From the NCBI RefSeq assembly GCF_036880985.1, contig NZ_JBAJNO010000009.1, forward strand, positions 372,001 through 436,000: a stretch of DNA of 64,000 nucleotides, written 5' to 3'. Position numbers and translations under genes: made by a program. Below, in pieces: positions 18,593-26,859 of the stretch (within the stretch, counting starts at the first letter, position 1; every line of letters begins with the position of its first letter). This DNA comes from Limibacter armeniacum (GTDB lineage Bacteria; Bacteroidota; Bacteroidia; Cytophagales; Flammeovirgaceae). Under the pieces are notes generated by a model. It was not told where the DNA came from, did no database searches, and was given only the letters and a program-made list of their open reading frames with translations.

Positions 18593-19654
18593 ATGAACAC
18601 GAAATATGACTATCTGATTGTAGGGCAAGGTATTGCCGGAACGGTTCTGGCACATACACTTATGAAAAATGGGAAAACTGTGGTCATCGCTGACAGACAC
18701 AACCCCAACAGTTCTTCACGAATGGCTGGAGGGATTGTCAATCCGATCACAGGTAGAAAAATGGTCAAAACATGGCTTGCTGACCAACTCTTTGAAAAAC
18801 TCCACAGCTTTTACAGTGACCTCAATGAGTCACTTGGTCAGGCGTTTTTTCACAAAATGAATCTTTTCTTTCCTTTTGAAAATCAGGAAAAGCAAACTGA
18901 CTGGCTTTCAGCAAGTGCAGAAGAAAAATATGAGACTTATATCAAAGGCTTTCATCCAAATGGGTTGTACGATACCGTCAATGGGAAATTTGGCGGAATG
19001 GAAGTAACCCAGTCTGGTTATCTGGAAATCGGTCCTTTATTGGATGCCTTTGCAAAATACATGGAATCTAAAGGGGCTTTTATCAAGGAAAAGGTGAAAG
19101 CTGAAGAACTGGAAGTGACCGATACTTCTGTAAAATGGAAGGGCATTGAAGCAAATAAACTTGTATTCTGTGAAGGTGCCGAAAATGTAGAAAACCCTCT
19201 CTTTGGCGATCTGGATTTCCGTAATGTAAAAGGTGAGCTTTTACTTGTCAGGTTCAAGAATGCCCGTTTTAAGCATATCATCAACCGGAATGGATTTATC
19301 TTACCTATTGATGATGATGGAACCTGCAAGATTGGTGCTACCTATGACTATAAGGATATGTCTACCGATGCCACTGAGAAAGGCAGGATCCAACTGGTGG
19401 AAAAACTTGATGCATTGATCAATGATGAATATGAAATTTTGGATCAATGGGCAGGAATACGTCCAGCTACTTATGACAGAAGACCATTCCTAGGCACGCA
19501 TGAGGAGTTTCCAAACCTAGCCATCTTTAATGGACTTGGAACCAAAGGAGTTTCATTGGCGCCATTTTTTGCTCAACACCTTTTTGAGCACCTTGAGGAA
19601 GGTAAAGTGCTGATGCCAGAAGTGGATCACAGAAGAAAAAAGAAGAAAAAGTGA
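18593..19654 (+). CDS. FAD-dependent oxidoreductase of the D-amino-acid oxidase family
   Basis: A 353-residue flavoenzyme. The N-terminal FAD motif YLIVGQGIAGTVLAHTL (about residues 6-22), SSSRMAGGIVNPITGRK and the C-terminal GIRPATYDRRPFLGTH and GLGTKGVSLAPFFAQHL are DAO-fold features (glycine/D-amino-acid oxidase relatives). The tail is a run of lysines (RRKKKKK). The exact substrate is not readable. No thiamine genes lie nearby, which argues against ThiO. Confidence 0.82.
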   Translation: MNTKYDYLIVGQGIAGTVLAHTLMKNGKTVVIADRHNPNSSSRMAGGIVNPITGRKMVKTWLADQLFEKLHSFYSDLNESLGQAFFHKMNLFFPFENQEKQTDWLSASAEEKYETYIKGFHPNGLYDTVNGKFGGMEVTQSGYLEIGPLLDAFAKYMESKGAFIKEKVKAEELEVTDTSVKWKGIEANKLVFCEGAENVENPLFGDLDFRNVKGELLLVRFKNARFKHIINRNGFILPIDDDGTCKIGATYDYKDMSTDATEKGRIQLVEKLDALINDEYEILDQWAGIRPATYDRRPFLGTHEEFPNLAIFNGLGTKGVSLAPFFAQHLFEHLEEGKVLMPEVDHRRKKKKK

Positions 19655-19661
19655 TTTTTAG

Positions 19662-19759
19662 GTCTTAAGACATTAGATTTGAGAACAAAGGCAAAATGCA
19701 ACGATAAATTGTCATCTTTATTGATCATAACTTTTAGGTGCAATCTGATGTCTTAAGAC
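19662..19759. repeat. long inverted repeat between two genes
   Basis: An 18-nt arm starting GTCTTAAGACATTAGATT (19662-19679) is repeated inverted at 19742-19759 (AATCTGATGTCTTAAGAC) with one G-T type difference, enclosing 62 nt. Each arm itself contains the palindrome GTCTTAAGAC. It is not followed by a T-run like a normal terminator; it could be a dispersed repeat or a structured RNA. Confidence 0.5.
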
Positions 19760-19798
19760 TTTTAATCGAAAAGGATAATACTTTTTAGACCCGAACAA

Positions 19799-20407
19799 AT
19801 GAAAAAGTTTTTTTGGCTACTTCTCCTAATTACTTTTGGCTGTGGTAAGCAAGAACATAAAACCAATGTAAAACAAGCTGCGCTGGATCAACCAAATTTG
19901 GCTTATTTTACTGATGGAGAAATCGCTACCTACCAGAACAAAAACTTTAGCTTTCTAGCGCAGTTTTCGAGTGATTTCAAGCCATTGGAAAATCCTGTTC
20001 CAGTTCATTCGGATGGCACTGAGTTCAGTGATGGAAAAGCACAACTTTCTGTTTGGGGCTCTCTTGGATTTATGGCAGATGAAGAGAAACTTTTTGACAA
20101 CCTACACCCGTCTCTCCTTGAGTTTGTTGGAACAGATCTCGCTTCTTTTAAAAAGGCTTCCGATCTCAAAAAGCTTTACTTAAGTGACCTGCTTCTTGGT
20201 GCTGATCATGAGCGCATCACTTACAAGCTTCTGAAGGATAATTATTATGTCATCTCTGGATATGATGACAAAGGAAACATCTTTTATCAGAAGACGGTAA
20301 AACTGCTGAATCACTTTGCCAACTTCCGTATGGTTTACCCTTCTGAAAAACAGAAAAAGTATGAAAGCACAATTAACCAAATTGAAATGGCTATCAGCTA
20401 TTTTTAA
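19799..20407 (+). CDS. hypothetical lipoprotein, 202 aa
   Basis: Not recognised. The signal MKKFFWLLLLITFGCG ends in a lipobox-like FGC (Cys15), so it is probably lipid-anchored in the envelope. The remaining 185 residues look like one globular domain with strands such as NKNFSFLAQF and YYVISGYDDKGNIFYQKTVKLL; no motif is visible. Its stop overlaps the stop of the convergent phosphatase gene. Confidence 0.7.
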   Translation: MKKFFWLLLLITFGCGKQEHKTNVKQAALDQPNLAYFTDGEIATYQNKNFSFLAQFSSDFKPLENPVPVHSDGTEFSDGKAQLSVWGSLGFMADEEKLFDNLHPSLLEFVGTDLASFKKASDLKKLYLSDLLLGADHERITYKLLKDNYYVISGYDDKGNIFYQKTVKLLNHFANFRMVYPSEKQKKYESTINQIEMAISYF

Positions 20408-21165
20408 ATATCCTCTATATTAGCTTGAATGGTAAGCTCTGAGGTATCAAGGTTAAAACAAAGCAAGTGTCCGACACCTTTGTCCATCATGGTGTAAACA
20501 CACCCATTATCCAAACAGATTTTAGCTGCATTCTTTTCAATTTCCCTTTCTATTGCTGAAAGTGGCATTGGTGTATGCCCATGAATCAACTTTCTACCAT
20601 TCAGTTTTTCAGCGGGTACCGTATTCCACCTAATCCAAAGCATATGATAAGTATCTTCAAAAGGGTTAGGTACTTCGAAATTGAACCCTGCATGCACCAG
20701 ATAATAATCACCTAAGTCAAAGTAAAATGGCAAACTGCTCATCCACGTTTTGTAAGGTTCAAGCATCTGCATATGCTTATCAAAAAGGTTATTTGTCCTG
20801 CAAGTCTTGACATACTGCTCCAGTTCCTCAGCAGGCAACGAGAGATAATCCAACAGCATCTGTTCATGATTTCCTCGAAGCATATATAATTGATACCCTT
20901 CTTCTTTTAGATCAAGCAAAGTGTCAATTACCGCTTTTGAGTTTGGTCCACGATCTATGTAATCGCCCAATAAAAACAGCTGATCTGATTTGGTCAATTC
21001 CACACGATCTAACAGTCGGAGAAAAGTACGGATACACCCATGTATATCTGAGACCACAAGCCTTCTGCCACCTTCCGAAACAGTTGGTACCTCATAAGTA
21101 ATCGGTGTATTAGAAGATAATTCCATAGGCTTAAGCTGATTGGTTAAATACATGACACAAACCAT
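20404..21165 (-). CDS. metallophosphoesterase, PPP serine/threonine phosphatase-like
   Basis: A 253-residue calcineurin-like phosphoesterase of the bacterial PPP (PrpA/ApaH-like) type. The three motifs are VVSDIHGC (GDxHG form), LLGDYIDRGPNSK (GDxVDRG form) and MLRGNHEQ (GNHE), followed by HAGFNF and IHGHTPM. It probably dephosphorylates proteins or small phosphoesters; no partner kinase is adjacent. Three in-frame ATGs (21165, 21153, 21126) could start it; the last leaves 25 fewer residues and still keeps the whole domain, so the true start is uncertain. Confidence 0.85.
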   Translation of the reverse strand: MVCVMYLTNQLKPMELSSNTPITYEVPTVSEGGRRLVVSDIHGCIRTFLRLLDRVELTKSDQLFLLGDYIDRGPNSKAVIDTLLDLKEEGYQLYMLRGNHEQMLLDYLSLPAEELEQYVKTCRTNNLFDKHMQMLEPYKTWMSSLPFYFDLGDYYLVHAGFNFEVPNPFEDTYHMLWIRWNTVPAEKLNGRKLIHGHTPMPLSAIEREIEKNAAKICLDNGCVYTMMDKGVGHLLCFNLDTSELTIQANIEDI

Positions 21166-21264
21166 AAAAGGTGACTATCCCTTTTCATGTAATATAAAAG
21201 TAACAAATTGACAAGACTAGACAACCCATCTTCCAAACAGTATCTCCAGCATGCCAAAATAAAA

Positions 21265-21292
21265 GCGCCATTCCCTAAATTGGGAATGGCGC
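21265..21292 (-). terminator. terminator after ompA-like gene
   Basis: GCGCCATTCCC and GGGAATGGCGC, 11-bp perfect stem, followed on the minus strand by TTTTATTTT. Confidence 0.9.
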
Positions 21293-21321
21293 CTTGATCA
21301 TCTCAATCAATATTTTTATCA

Positions 21322-22146
21322 CTAGTTGGTTTTCACAATCGATACACGTCTGTTACGGAGTCTACCCTTTTCGGTACTGTTGTCTGCAACAGGCTTCTCT
21401 TGTCCCCAACCTTGAGTCTGCATTCTTCTAGGGTCAATCCCCTTAGCTATCAATGCCTTCTTTACAGAAATTGCCCTGTCTTCTGAAAGTTGCTTGTTTT
21501 TAGCAGGAGAACCTACATTATCGGTATGTCCTTCGATACTGATAGACATCTTAGGTGCAAAACGAAGTAACTCAACAATCTCGTTGATAGTAGAGTTAGA
21601 AGCTGGAGACAGGTCTGCACTACCTGTTGAGAAAATAATATACAGGTCAAGCTGACCTTTCGTATTCAACAGTGCCAACATTTCTTTCGCTCTGGTAGCT
21701 TCCTGCATTTCCTCTTTCAGGATAACAGATACAGCATAAGATTTTCCTTCATCATATGCTTCAATCACACAGTAATATTCTTTCCCATTAGACTTAACCT
21801 GAAACGTAGCATGAGAATTACCCTTAAAGATAGGGCGTCCTCTCATCGAACGAATACGGTCATAATAGGCTGTCAGAATTTGTTGTGGGTTTGGATGGCG
21901 GCTCGTGGATCCTTCTTTGAACTTGTAAGAAGCATACACTTTATCTCCTGCCACAGTAACGTTTTCCACATCACTCATTGGAAACTCAAGTTTATCAAAC
22001 CCGTTCTCAGCATGTACCTGCTCATAGAATCTCAAATTCATCAAAAAAGGGTTCTGACTAAGTTGAGCCTTAGCTTCAAGTCCGACACCTGCCAATAGAA
22101 TGGTAATCGTCCAGATCAACAGGTGATACTTGTGTTTTATTCTCAT
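21322..22146 (-). CDS. OmpA-family peptidoglycan-binding envelope protein
   Basis: A 274-residue secreted protein with a signal peptide (likely cleaved after KAQA). The N-terminal 140 residues match a region seen in many Bacteroidota OmpA-like proteins (parameters such as TAYYDRIRSMRGRPIFKGNSHATFQV). Residues about 160-274 are an OmpA C-terminal domain: FSTGSADLSPASNSTINEIVELL, IEGHTDNVGSPAKNKQLSEDRA and GWGQEKPVADNSTEKGRLRNRRVSI, which hold the Asp and Arg that bind peptidoglycan. It likely links the outer membrane to the wall. Confidence 0.9.
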   Translation of the reverse strand: MRIKHKYHLLIWTITILLAGVGLEAKAQLSQNPFLMNLRFYEQVHAENGFDKLEFPMSDVENVTVAGDKVYASYKFKEGSTSRHPNPQQILTAYYDRIRSMRGRPIFKGNSHATFQVKSNGKEYYCVIEAYDEGKSYAVSVILKEEMQEATRAKEMLALLNTKGQLDLYIIFSTGSADLSPASNSTINEIVELLRFAPKMSISIEGHTDNVGSPAKNKQLSEDRAISVKKALIAKGIDPRRMQTQGWGQEKPVADNSTEKGRLRNRRVSIVKTN

Positions 22147-22407
22147 AAAAAAATCACTTTTTAACTGGTGTTTTTTTGCTTGTTTCGCTATCGTACGTTT
22201 GCTTTTACAATGAGTACGCTCTTCGATTTATTCAAGTTTCAATACCCTCCTAACGCTATAAAAGCCTTAATATTTCACCTAAAAATCTTCAAAAGATAAT
22301 AAAATTATTACAAGAATAGTGATTATAGACCTGAAAAATACAATTGGGATGTTGAGATCATGAATAGCTTTAGAAGAGAACGTCATCCCTAGAATGATCC
22401 AAATGTC

Positions 22408-22453
22408 ATGTTGGGGCAGTTTTTACTATAGAAACAAAAAAAGCCCCAACATG
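22408..22453 (-). repeat. inverted repeat that overlaps a terminator stem
   Basis: CATGTTGGGGC (22408-22418) and GCCCCAACATG (22443-22453) are 11-bp perfect arms. The right arm shares bases with the terminator hairpin at 22441-22459, so on the minus-strand RNA the two folds exclude each other. Confidence 0.5.
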
Positions 22454-22552
22454 GAGCTTCTTTTGCATTTACCCAAAAACTAATTACATCTAGTATTTAC
22501 TTTTCAATATTTATACAGCAGGCGAATGAATCCCCCTACTTTGCTTCTATTT
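22437..22552 (-). ncRNA. candidate small RNA, unit B
   Basis: Minus-strand unit of about 115 nt. A -7-like AATATTTG lies at 22566-22559, then a G-rich segment, AAAAGTA, the block TTAGTTTTTGGGT (22483-22471), and a hairpin AAGCTCC / GGGGCTT (22459-22441) followed by TTTTTTT. Order and spacing parallel unit A next to it. No open reading frame of note. The transcript ends are inferred. Confidence 0.4.
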
Positions 22553-22599
22553 TCTTATCAAATATTCACACAAGTAATTGCCATTTTGAATACAAAATA

Positions 22600-22737
22600 A
22601 AAAAGCCTCGGAAACCGAGGCTTTTTTACAAGTAACCCAAAAACTAACTATTTCTCATTCTACTTTTTGCTATGAACTAATGCTTTCTTAGCTGCTTTCT
22701 AATACTAATACAACCCACTTTTAGAGTACCCCACCCT
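22600..22737 (-). ncRNA. candidate small RNA, unit A
   Basis: Minus-strand unit of about 135 nt. A -7-like AAGGTTTG lies at 22751-22744, then a G-rich segment, AAAAGTA, the 13-nt block TTAGTTTTTGGGT (22647-22635) and a perfect hairpin GCCTCGG / CCGAGGC (22621-22605) followed by TTTTTT. The same layout recurs in unit B about 165 nt further on. The start site is inferred; the promoter match is imperfect. Confidence 0.42.
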
Positions 22738-22790
22738 TTTTTTCAAACCTTAATACTTGTTTGAATTCAATAAATATTATTTATAAAAAA

Positions 22791-22821
22791 AGCTGCATTT
22801 GCCTTCTAGACAAATGCAGCT
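22791..22821 (-). terminator. terminator of the ABC permease/adaptor operon
   Basis: AGCTGCATTTG and CAAATGCAGCT, 11-bp perfect stem, followed on the minus strand by TTTTTTAT. Confidence 0.9.
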
Positions 22822-22851
22822 TTGGAATGAAAATAAGTAGCTATCTTCTAA

Positions 22852-23925
22852 TTACAACTTTTTAATTTCATCGTCTTTCGTAATTCCTGAAAGAACCTCG
22901 ATATTAATACCATCAGAAAGACCTGTTTTCAGCAAACGCTTCTCAAACTTGTCCTCTCCTATTTTCACCTCAACAAAAGTAGAATCGTTATTGAAAGTAA
23001 CATTACTTTCCTCCACTGTCAGTACGTTCAGGCGTTTATCCAATACGATATCTGCATTGGCGCTATAACCAGCACGTAAGAAAACACTGTCGATCAACGC
23101 TACATTTGCTTTCACATCAAACTTGATAGCTCCTTCTTCCGTGATACCTTTTGGTGAAATGTAATTCAGGTTAGCATTGAACTCCACACCATCAATAGCA
23201 CCAACCTTCAGTTTTAGTGGCATTCCTTTCTGAAGCTTACCCACCTCAGACTCATCCACTTTACCTTCGAAGATCATCTCACCCATATCTGCAATAGTGG
23301 CGATTGTACTACCCTCGTTAAAGTTATTACTCATAATCACCTGGCTACCTTCTTTAAATGGCGTATCCAATACCATTCCGTCAACTGTTGAGCGAACAAG
23401 TGTAGTAGATGCTCCTGCATCGCTTGCTGTACCTTCCTTGATAATCTTCAGGTTCTCTTTGCCACTTTCCACATTTTCTTTCGCCAGATCAAATTCACGT
23501 TTGAAAGTCTGGAATTCCTGACTTGAGATCACCCCTTGCTCATAAAGTCTCTGCTGACGTTTCAGTTCCTTGTCTGCATTCTCCAATGTGATCTTAGCTC
23601 TTCTTAACTGAGACTCCGCATTACTTAAGCTAGACATGTCTGGAATTACCTGAATTTTGGCAAGCAACTGTCCTTTTTTCACTTTTTGACCTGGCTCGAT
23701 ATATAGTTTATCCAAAATACCCGAAACCTGAGGCTTGATCGTGATTTCTTTCTTTGGCATAATAGAGCCTGTTGCGACTGTCTTCTTGAATACATCGCTC
23801 ATTTCAGGCTTTACTGTTGCATACTTTTCTGTCGGCTCATCATTATTTTTATAGAAATAATACCCCATACCAACGGCACTACCAACCACTGCTACAATTG
23901 CCAATATTGTTAAGACTTGTTTCAT
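22852..23925 (-). CDS. HlyD/MacA-type periplasmic adaptor of an efflux pump
   Basis: A 357-residue membrane-fusion protein. An N-terminal membrane anchor (VLTILAIVAVVGSAVGMGYYFY) is followed by the biotinyl-lipoyl-like half ITIKPQVSGILDKLYIEPGQKVKKGQLLAKI, an alpha-helical hairpin (about residues 95-165), the second lipoyl half STVDGMVLDTPFKEGSQV, and beta-barrel and membrane-proximal domains. It bridges inner-membrane transporter and outer-membrane channel. Last gene of the operon after two MacB-like permeases (65-nt gap) and directly followed by a strong terminator, with no ATPase or TolC gene. Confidence 0.9.
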   Translation of the reverse strand: MKQVLTILAIVAVVGSAVGMGYYFYKNNDEPTEKYATVKPEMSDVFKKTVATGSIMPKKEITIKPQVSGILDKLYIEPGQKVKKGQLLAKIQVIPDMSSLSNAESQLRRAKITLENADKELKRQQRLYEQGVISSQEFQTFKREFDLAKENVESGKENLKIIKEGTASDAGASTTLVRSTVDGMVLDTPFKEGSQVIMSNNFNEGSTIATIADMGEMIFEGKVDESEVGKLQKGMPLKLKVGAIDGVEFNANLNYISPKGITEEGAIKFDVKANVALIDSVFLRAGYSANADIVLDKRLNVLTVEESNVTFNNDSTFVEVKIGEDKFEKRLLKTGLSDGINIEVLSGITKDDEIKKL

Positions 23926-23990
23926 GACTATACTAGAATTAATTTGACTGTGTATTTATACGATTTTAGTTTTCAATTTTGAAATTAGCA

Positions 23991-25238
23991 TTACTCATCT
24001 CTCAATGCTTCTACAGGGCTAACAGCAGCTGCCTTAATAGCAGGAAGAATCCCTGCAAACATTCCTGAAACAACCAAAAATGCTAAAGCACTAAGGGCGA
24101 CACTACCATCTATGGAAGGAGATGCGAACATGCTTACGCCTCCTGCCACTTCATCTACCAGATAACGGATACCATCCACTACCATAATCCCAAAAAACAA
24201 CCCTACATACCCTGACATTGCTGTGATAAAAACAGACTCCTGTATAATCAGGGAGATGATAGAAAAAGGAGTTGCTCCCAATGCCTTTCTCAGTCCAATT
24301 TCTTTGGTACGTTCCTTCACCACAATCAGCATGATGTTACTCACGCCAATCACTCCAGCGAGAATGGTAAATACTCCCACAATCCAGATAAGACCATTAA
24401 TACCTAAAAACATACCCTGTATTTTGGCAAACTCTTCCTCCATGTTCCAAGAACCGATAGCATTCTTATCTTCAGGACTCACTTTATGTATTTTCCTCAA
24501 TTCTTCCTTTACTGCTTTCTCTACATCTGACACCGCCACATCTGGCAAAGCTGTAAAGGTAAAGTAGTCAATGCGCTCGTTGTTCGTCAGCGCCTGTTGC
24601 ATGGTTGGGAGTGGTATATACAGGTTCTTTTCCTGTTCCAAAGCCCATTCGTCATTTCTTTTTGACTGGAAAATCCCGACAACCTTGAAAAACACACCTT
24701 TGATCTTCACGAAATCGCCAATGGCTTCTTCTTCCTCATCAAAAAGCAACTGCTTGGCTCTCCTGCCAATCACCACTACTTTCCGCTTTTCCTTGATATC
24801 CAGTTCATTCAAAAAACGACCTTTCGATACATTTTTAGGGTCGATCTTCTGAAGATCCGGAACATCTCCCCTAATCTGAAGTGACTCACTTTTGTTGCTT
24901 CTTGATACTAGAAAAGATCGGTTGGAATGTGGCGCCAAAAGGTCTATTCCTTTCACTTTATTCCTTATGATTTCCATATCACGGTAGGTAAAACTTACAT
25001 ACCGTCCAGCCTGTAGCCCCGCATATGGCATACTGGTTCTTCGTCCCCAAACTTCTCCACTGTTGGTTGCATAGTCCCCGAAGCCCCGTAGTATACCATG
25101 TTCCAGTCCACTACCAGCCCCAAGCATAAAAACCAACATATAAAGTCCCCAAGCCACACTCATTGCGGTCAGAAACGTCCGTAATTTATTTTTACTGATC
25201 GTAGCAAGTATTTCCTGCCACTTATCTATATCAAACAT
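23991..25238 (-). CDS. MacB-like ABC transporter permease (FtsX/MacB_PCD)
   Basis: A 415-residue permease: one N-terminal membrane helix (LRTFLTAMSVAWGLYMLVFMLGAG), a periplasmic MacB_PCD domain of about 220 residues and three C-terminal helices. The cytoplasmic coupling segment VVKERTKEIGLRKALGATPFSIISLIIQES is the hallmark of FtsX-domain permeases. It lacks a nucleotide-binding domain, so it needs a separate ATPase. It is a paralogue of the next upstream permease (31-nt gap), and the two probably form a heterodimer. Confidence 0.92.
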   Translation of the reverse strand: MFDIDKWQEILATISKNKLRTFLTAMSVAWGLYMLVFMLGAGSGLEHGILRGFGDYATNSGEVWGRRTSMPYAGLQAGRYVSFTYRDMEIIRNKVKGIDLLAPHSNRSFLVSRSNKSESLQIRGDVPDLQKIDPKNVSKGRFLNELDIKEKRKVVVIGRRAKQLLFDEEEEAIGDFVKIKGVFFKVVGIFQSKRNDEWALEQEKNLYIPLPTMQQALTNNERIDYFTFTALPDVAVSDVEKAVKEELRKIHKVSPEDKNAIGSWNMEEEFAKIQGMFLGINGLIWIVGVFTILAGVIGVSNIMLIVVKERTKEIGLRKALGATPFSIISLIIQESVFITAMSGYVGLFFGIMVVDGIRYLVDEVAGGVSMFASPSIDGSVALSALAFLVVSGMFAGILPAIKAAAVSPVEALRDE

Positions 25239-25269
25239 ATACTTTCAGGTTTTTGAGTTATGAAATGAA

Positions 25270-26517
25270 TCATTCAGCACGCATCGCTACTACTGGATTC
25301 ACTTTGGCAGCCCTGACTGATGGAATCAGTCCTGCAATCGCGCCAAAAGCAACCAGAATCAAGGTAGCTGCGACAATTACACCGAAAGGCACTTCCGGAT
25401 GTCGGAAAAAGCCCGTATCAATTTCATTCTTATCAATGATGTAATTGAAAAGCTGCAAGACACTCAAACCTGCCAATAAGCCTATATATCCTGCGACACC
25501 TGTAATGACAACAGATTCCTGTAAAATCAAGCTGACAATAGACCAAGGAGTAGCTCCCAACGCTTTGCGAACCCCGATTTCTCTCGTACGCTCCTTTACA
25601 ATAATCATCATGATATTACTCACACCAATGATCCCTGAAAAGATAGACCCCAGCGCCACCAGCCAAACAAATGCCTTGATTCCTGTAAAGAGATTCTGAA
25701 ACTTCTGGAAATTCTCCACATTATTCCTGATCCATACTGCTCGGTCATCGGTTCTGTCAAAACTGTGTCTGGCGGCAAGCTTTTCCCTCAGTTTTCTTTC
25801 CACTTCAGCCGCTTCCGCTACAGATGCATCCCCCAATGTGAACATCATTTGGTTAATGTTCTTTTTACCGCCATTGAATGCCAGTTGTGCAGTAGTAACA
25901 GGTAAGTATATGATTTCCATCTCACGCTCACCCCCAGTGTCTTCATACACCCCGACTACCTTAAACACTACTCCTTTGATAATGATATTCTCCCCGACAG
26001 CATTTTCTTCCTTAAACAGTCGCTCCTTCACGGTCTTGCCAATGATAGCGACTTTACGTTTTTCCTTGATGTCAATATCATTCAGGTATCGACCATCAGT
26101 CACTATGGAATTTTCAAGAAATTGATGACCGGGATGGACACACCGTACAGAAAATGCCGATGTTTCCTGTTTATAAACTACCGTAAACTCCCCGCCCAGA
26201 TAAAACCGGGCTGAAGTATGTTCAGCCAGTTCAAAGTCTTCTTTCAAACCATCGTGATCAACATTGGTAAGCTGAATTGGTCGATTGATAGGCAACCCCT
26301 TAAAAGGCTTACTCGCCCTACCGGGCCACACCCAGATACTGTTTACAGCATCATCGCGCATCTCGTGTTCTGCGCCATTTTGCAGAGCATTACCTGCTCC
26401 CAACAGGATTACAAGCATAAAAATCCCCCAGCCAACCCCAAATGCTGTCAGAGCAGTTCGCAGTTTATGCCGGCGGATTGTTTCATAGATCTCCTGCCAT
26501 TTGTCGAAATCAAACAT
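25270..26517 (-). CDS. MacB-like ABC transporter permease (FtsX/MacB_PCD)
   Basis: First gene of the three-gene efflux operon. Same 415-residue length and layout as its downstream paralogue: N-terminal helix with LRTALTAFGVGWGIFMLVILLGAG, large periplasmic domain and coupling segment IVKERTREIGVRKALGATPWSIVSLILQES before the last helices. No ATP-binding domain. Exports via MacAB-type systems include lipopeptides, antibiotics and lipoproteins, but no substrate is indicated. Confidence 0.92.
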   Translation of the reverse strand: MFDFDKWQEIYETIRRHKLRTALTAFGVGWGIFMLVILLGAGNALQNGAEHEMRDDAVNSIWVWPGRASKPFKGLPINRPIQLTNVDHDGLKEDFELAEHTSARFYLGGEFTVVYKQETSAFSVRCVHPGHQFLENSIVTDGRYLNDIDIKEKRKVAIIGKTVKERLFKEENAVGENIIIKGVVFKVVGVYEDTGGEREMEIIYLPVTTAQLAFNGGKKNINQMMFTLGDASVAEAAEVERKLREKLAARHSFDRTDDRAVWIRNNVENFQKFQNLFTGIKAFVWLVALGSIFSGIIGVSNIMMIIVKERTREIGVRKALGATPWSIVSLILQESVVITGVAGYIGLLAGLSVLQLFNYIIDKNEIDTGFFRHPEVPFGVIVAATLILVAFGAIAGLIPSVRAAKVNPVVAMRAE

Positions 26518-26859
26518 GATAAGTTGTTAGCATTAATTTGACACAAAAAAATTGTTTTAGTTGTAGTTATTGACTCCTGCCTTCCGTAATTGGCAACAGA
26601 ACAGGAGTAATTATCTTCACACTCAGTTTTCTATAAAAGAGTAGATATGAAAATAATATTTGGTCTTGACAATTTACAAATATTTATCACTATTGCACAT
26701 AAAAAATAATCACCCACAAAATTCTGTACAATGAAATATTAGGATACTTAAACGGCATCACGATCCCTATAGAATTTTATGTTAATCCATCAGAATTTGT
26801 ATTTTGCGTGATTGTTAAATACGTATCGCATATTCAGAACATATACAACACTAGACTAA
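26518..26859. other. divergent promoter region, 342 nt
   Basis: No gene. It separates the divergent efflux operon and symporter gene. The only structure seen is an inverted pair ACTCCTG (26573-26579) / CAGGAGT (26602-26608), which could be an operator or a leader hairpin. No full TAnnTTTG box was found for either gene. Confidence 0.4.

Larger units (their letters stand above)
22147..22851. other. 705-nt gene-free region with three terminator-like hairpins
   Basis: No convincing open reading frame. It holds the adaptor-gene terminator at 22791-22821 and two further hairpins (22605-22621 and 22441-22459), each preceded on the minus strand by a shared sequence block. These are described as two candidate small-RNA units. 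The part from 22147 to about 22400 is AT-rich leader DNA of the ompA-like gene, and I see nothing specific in it. Confidence 0.6.
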
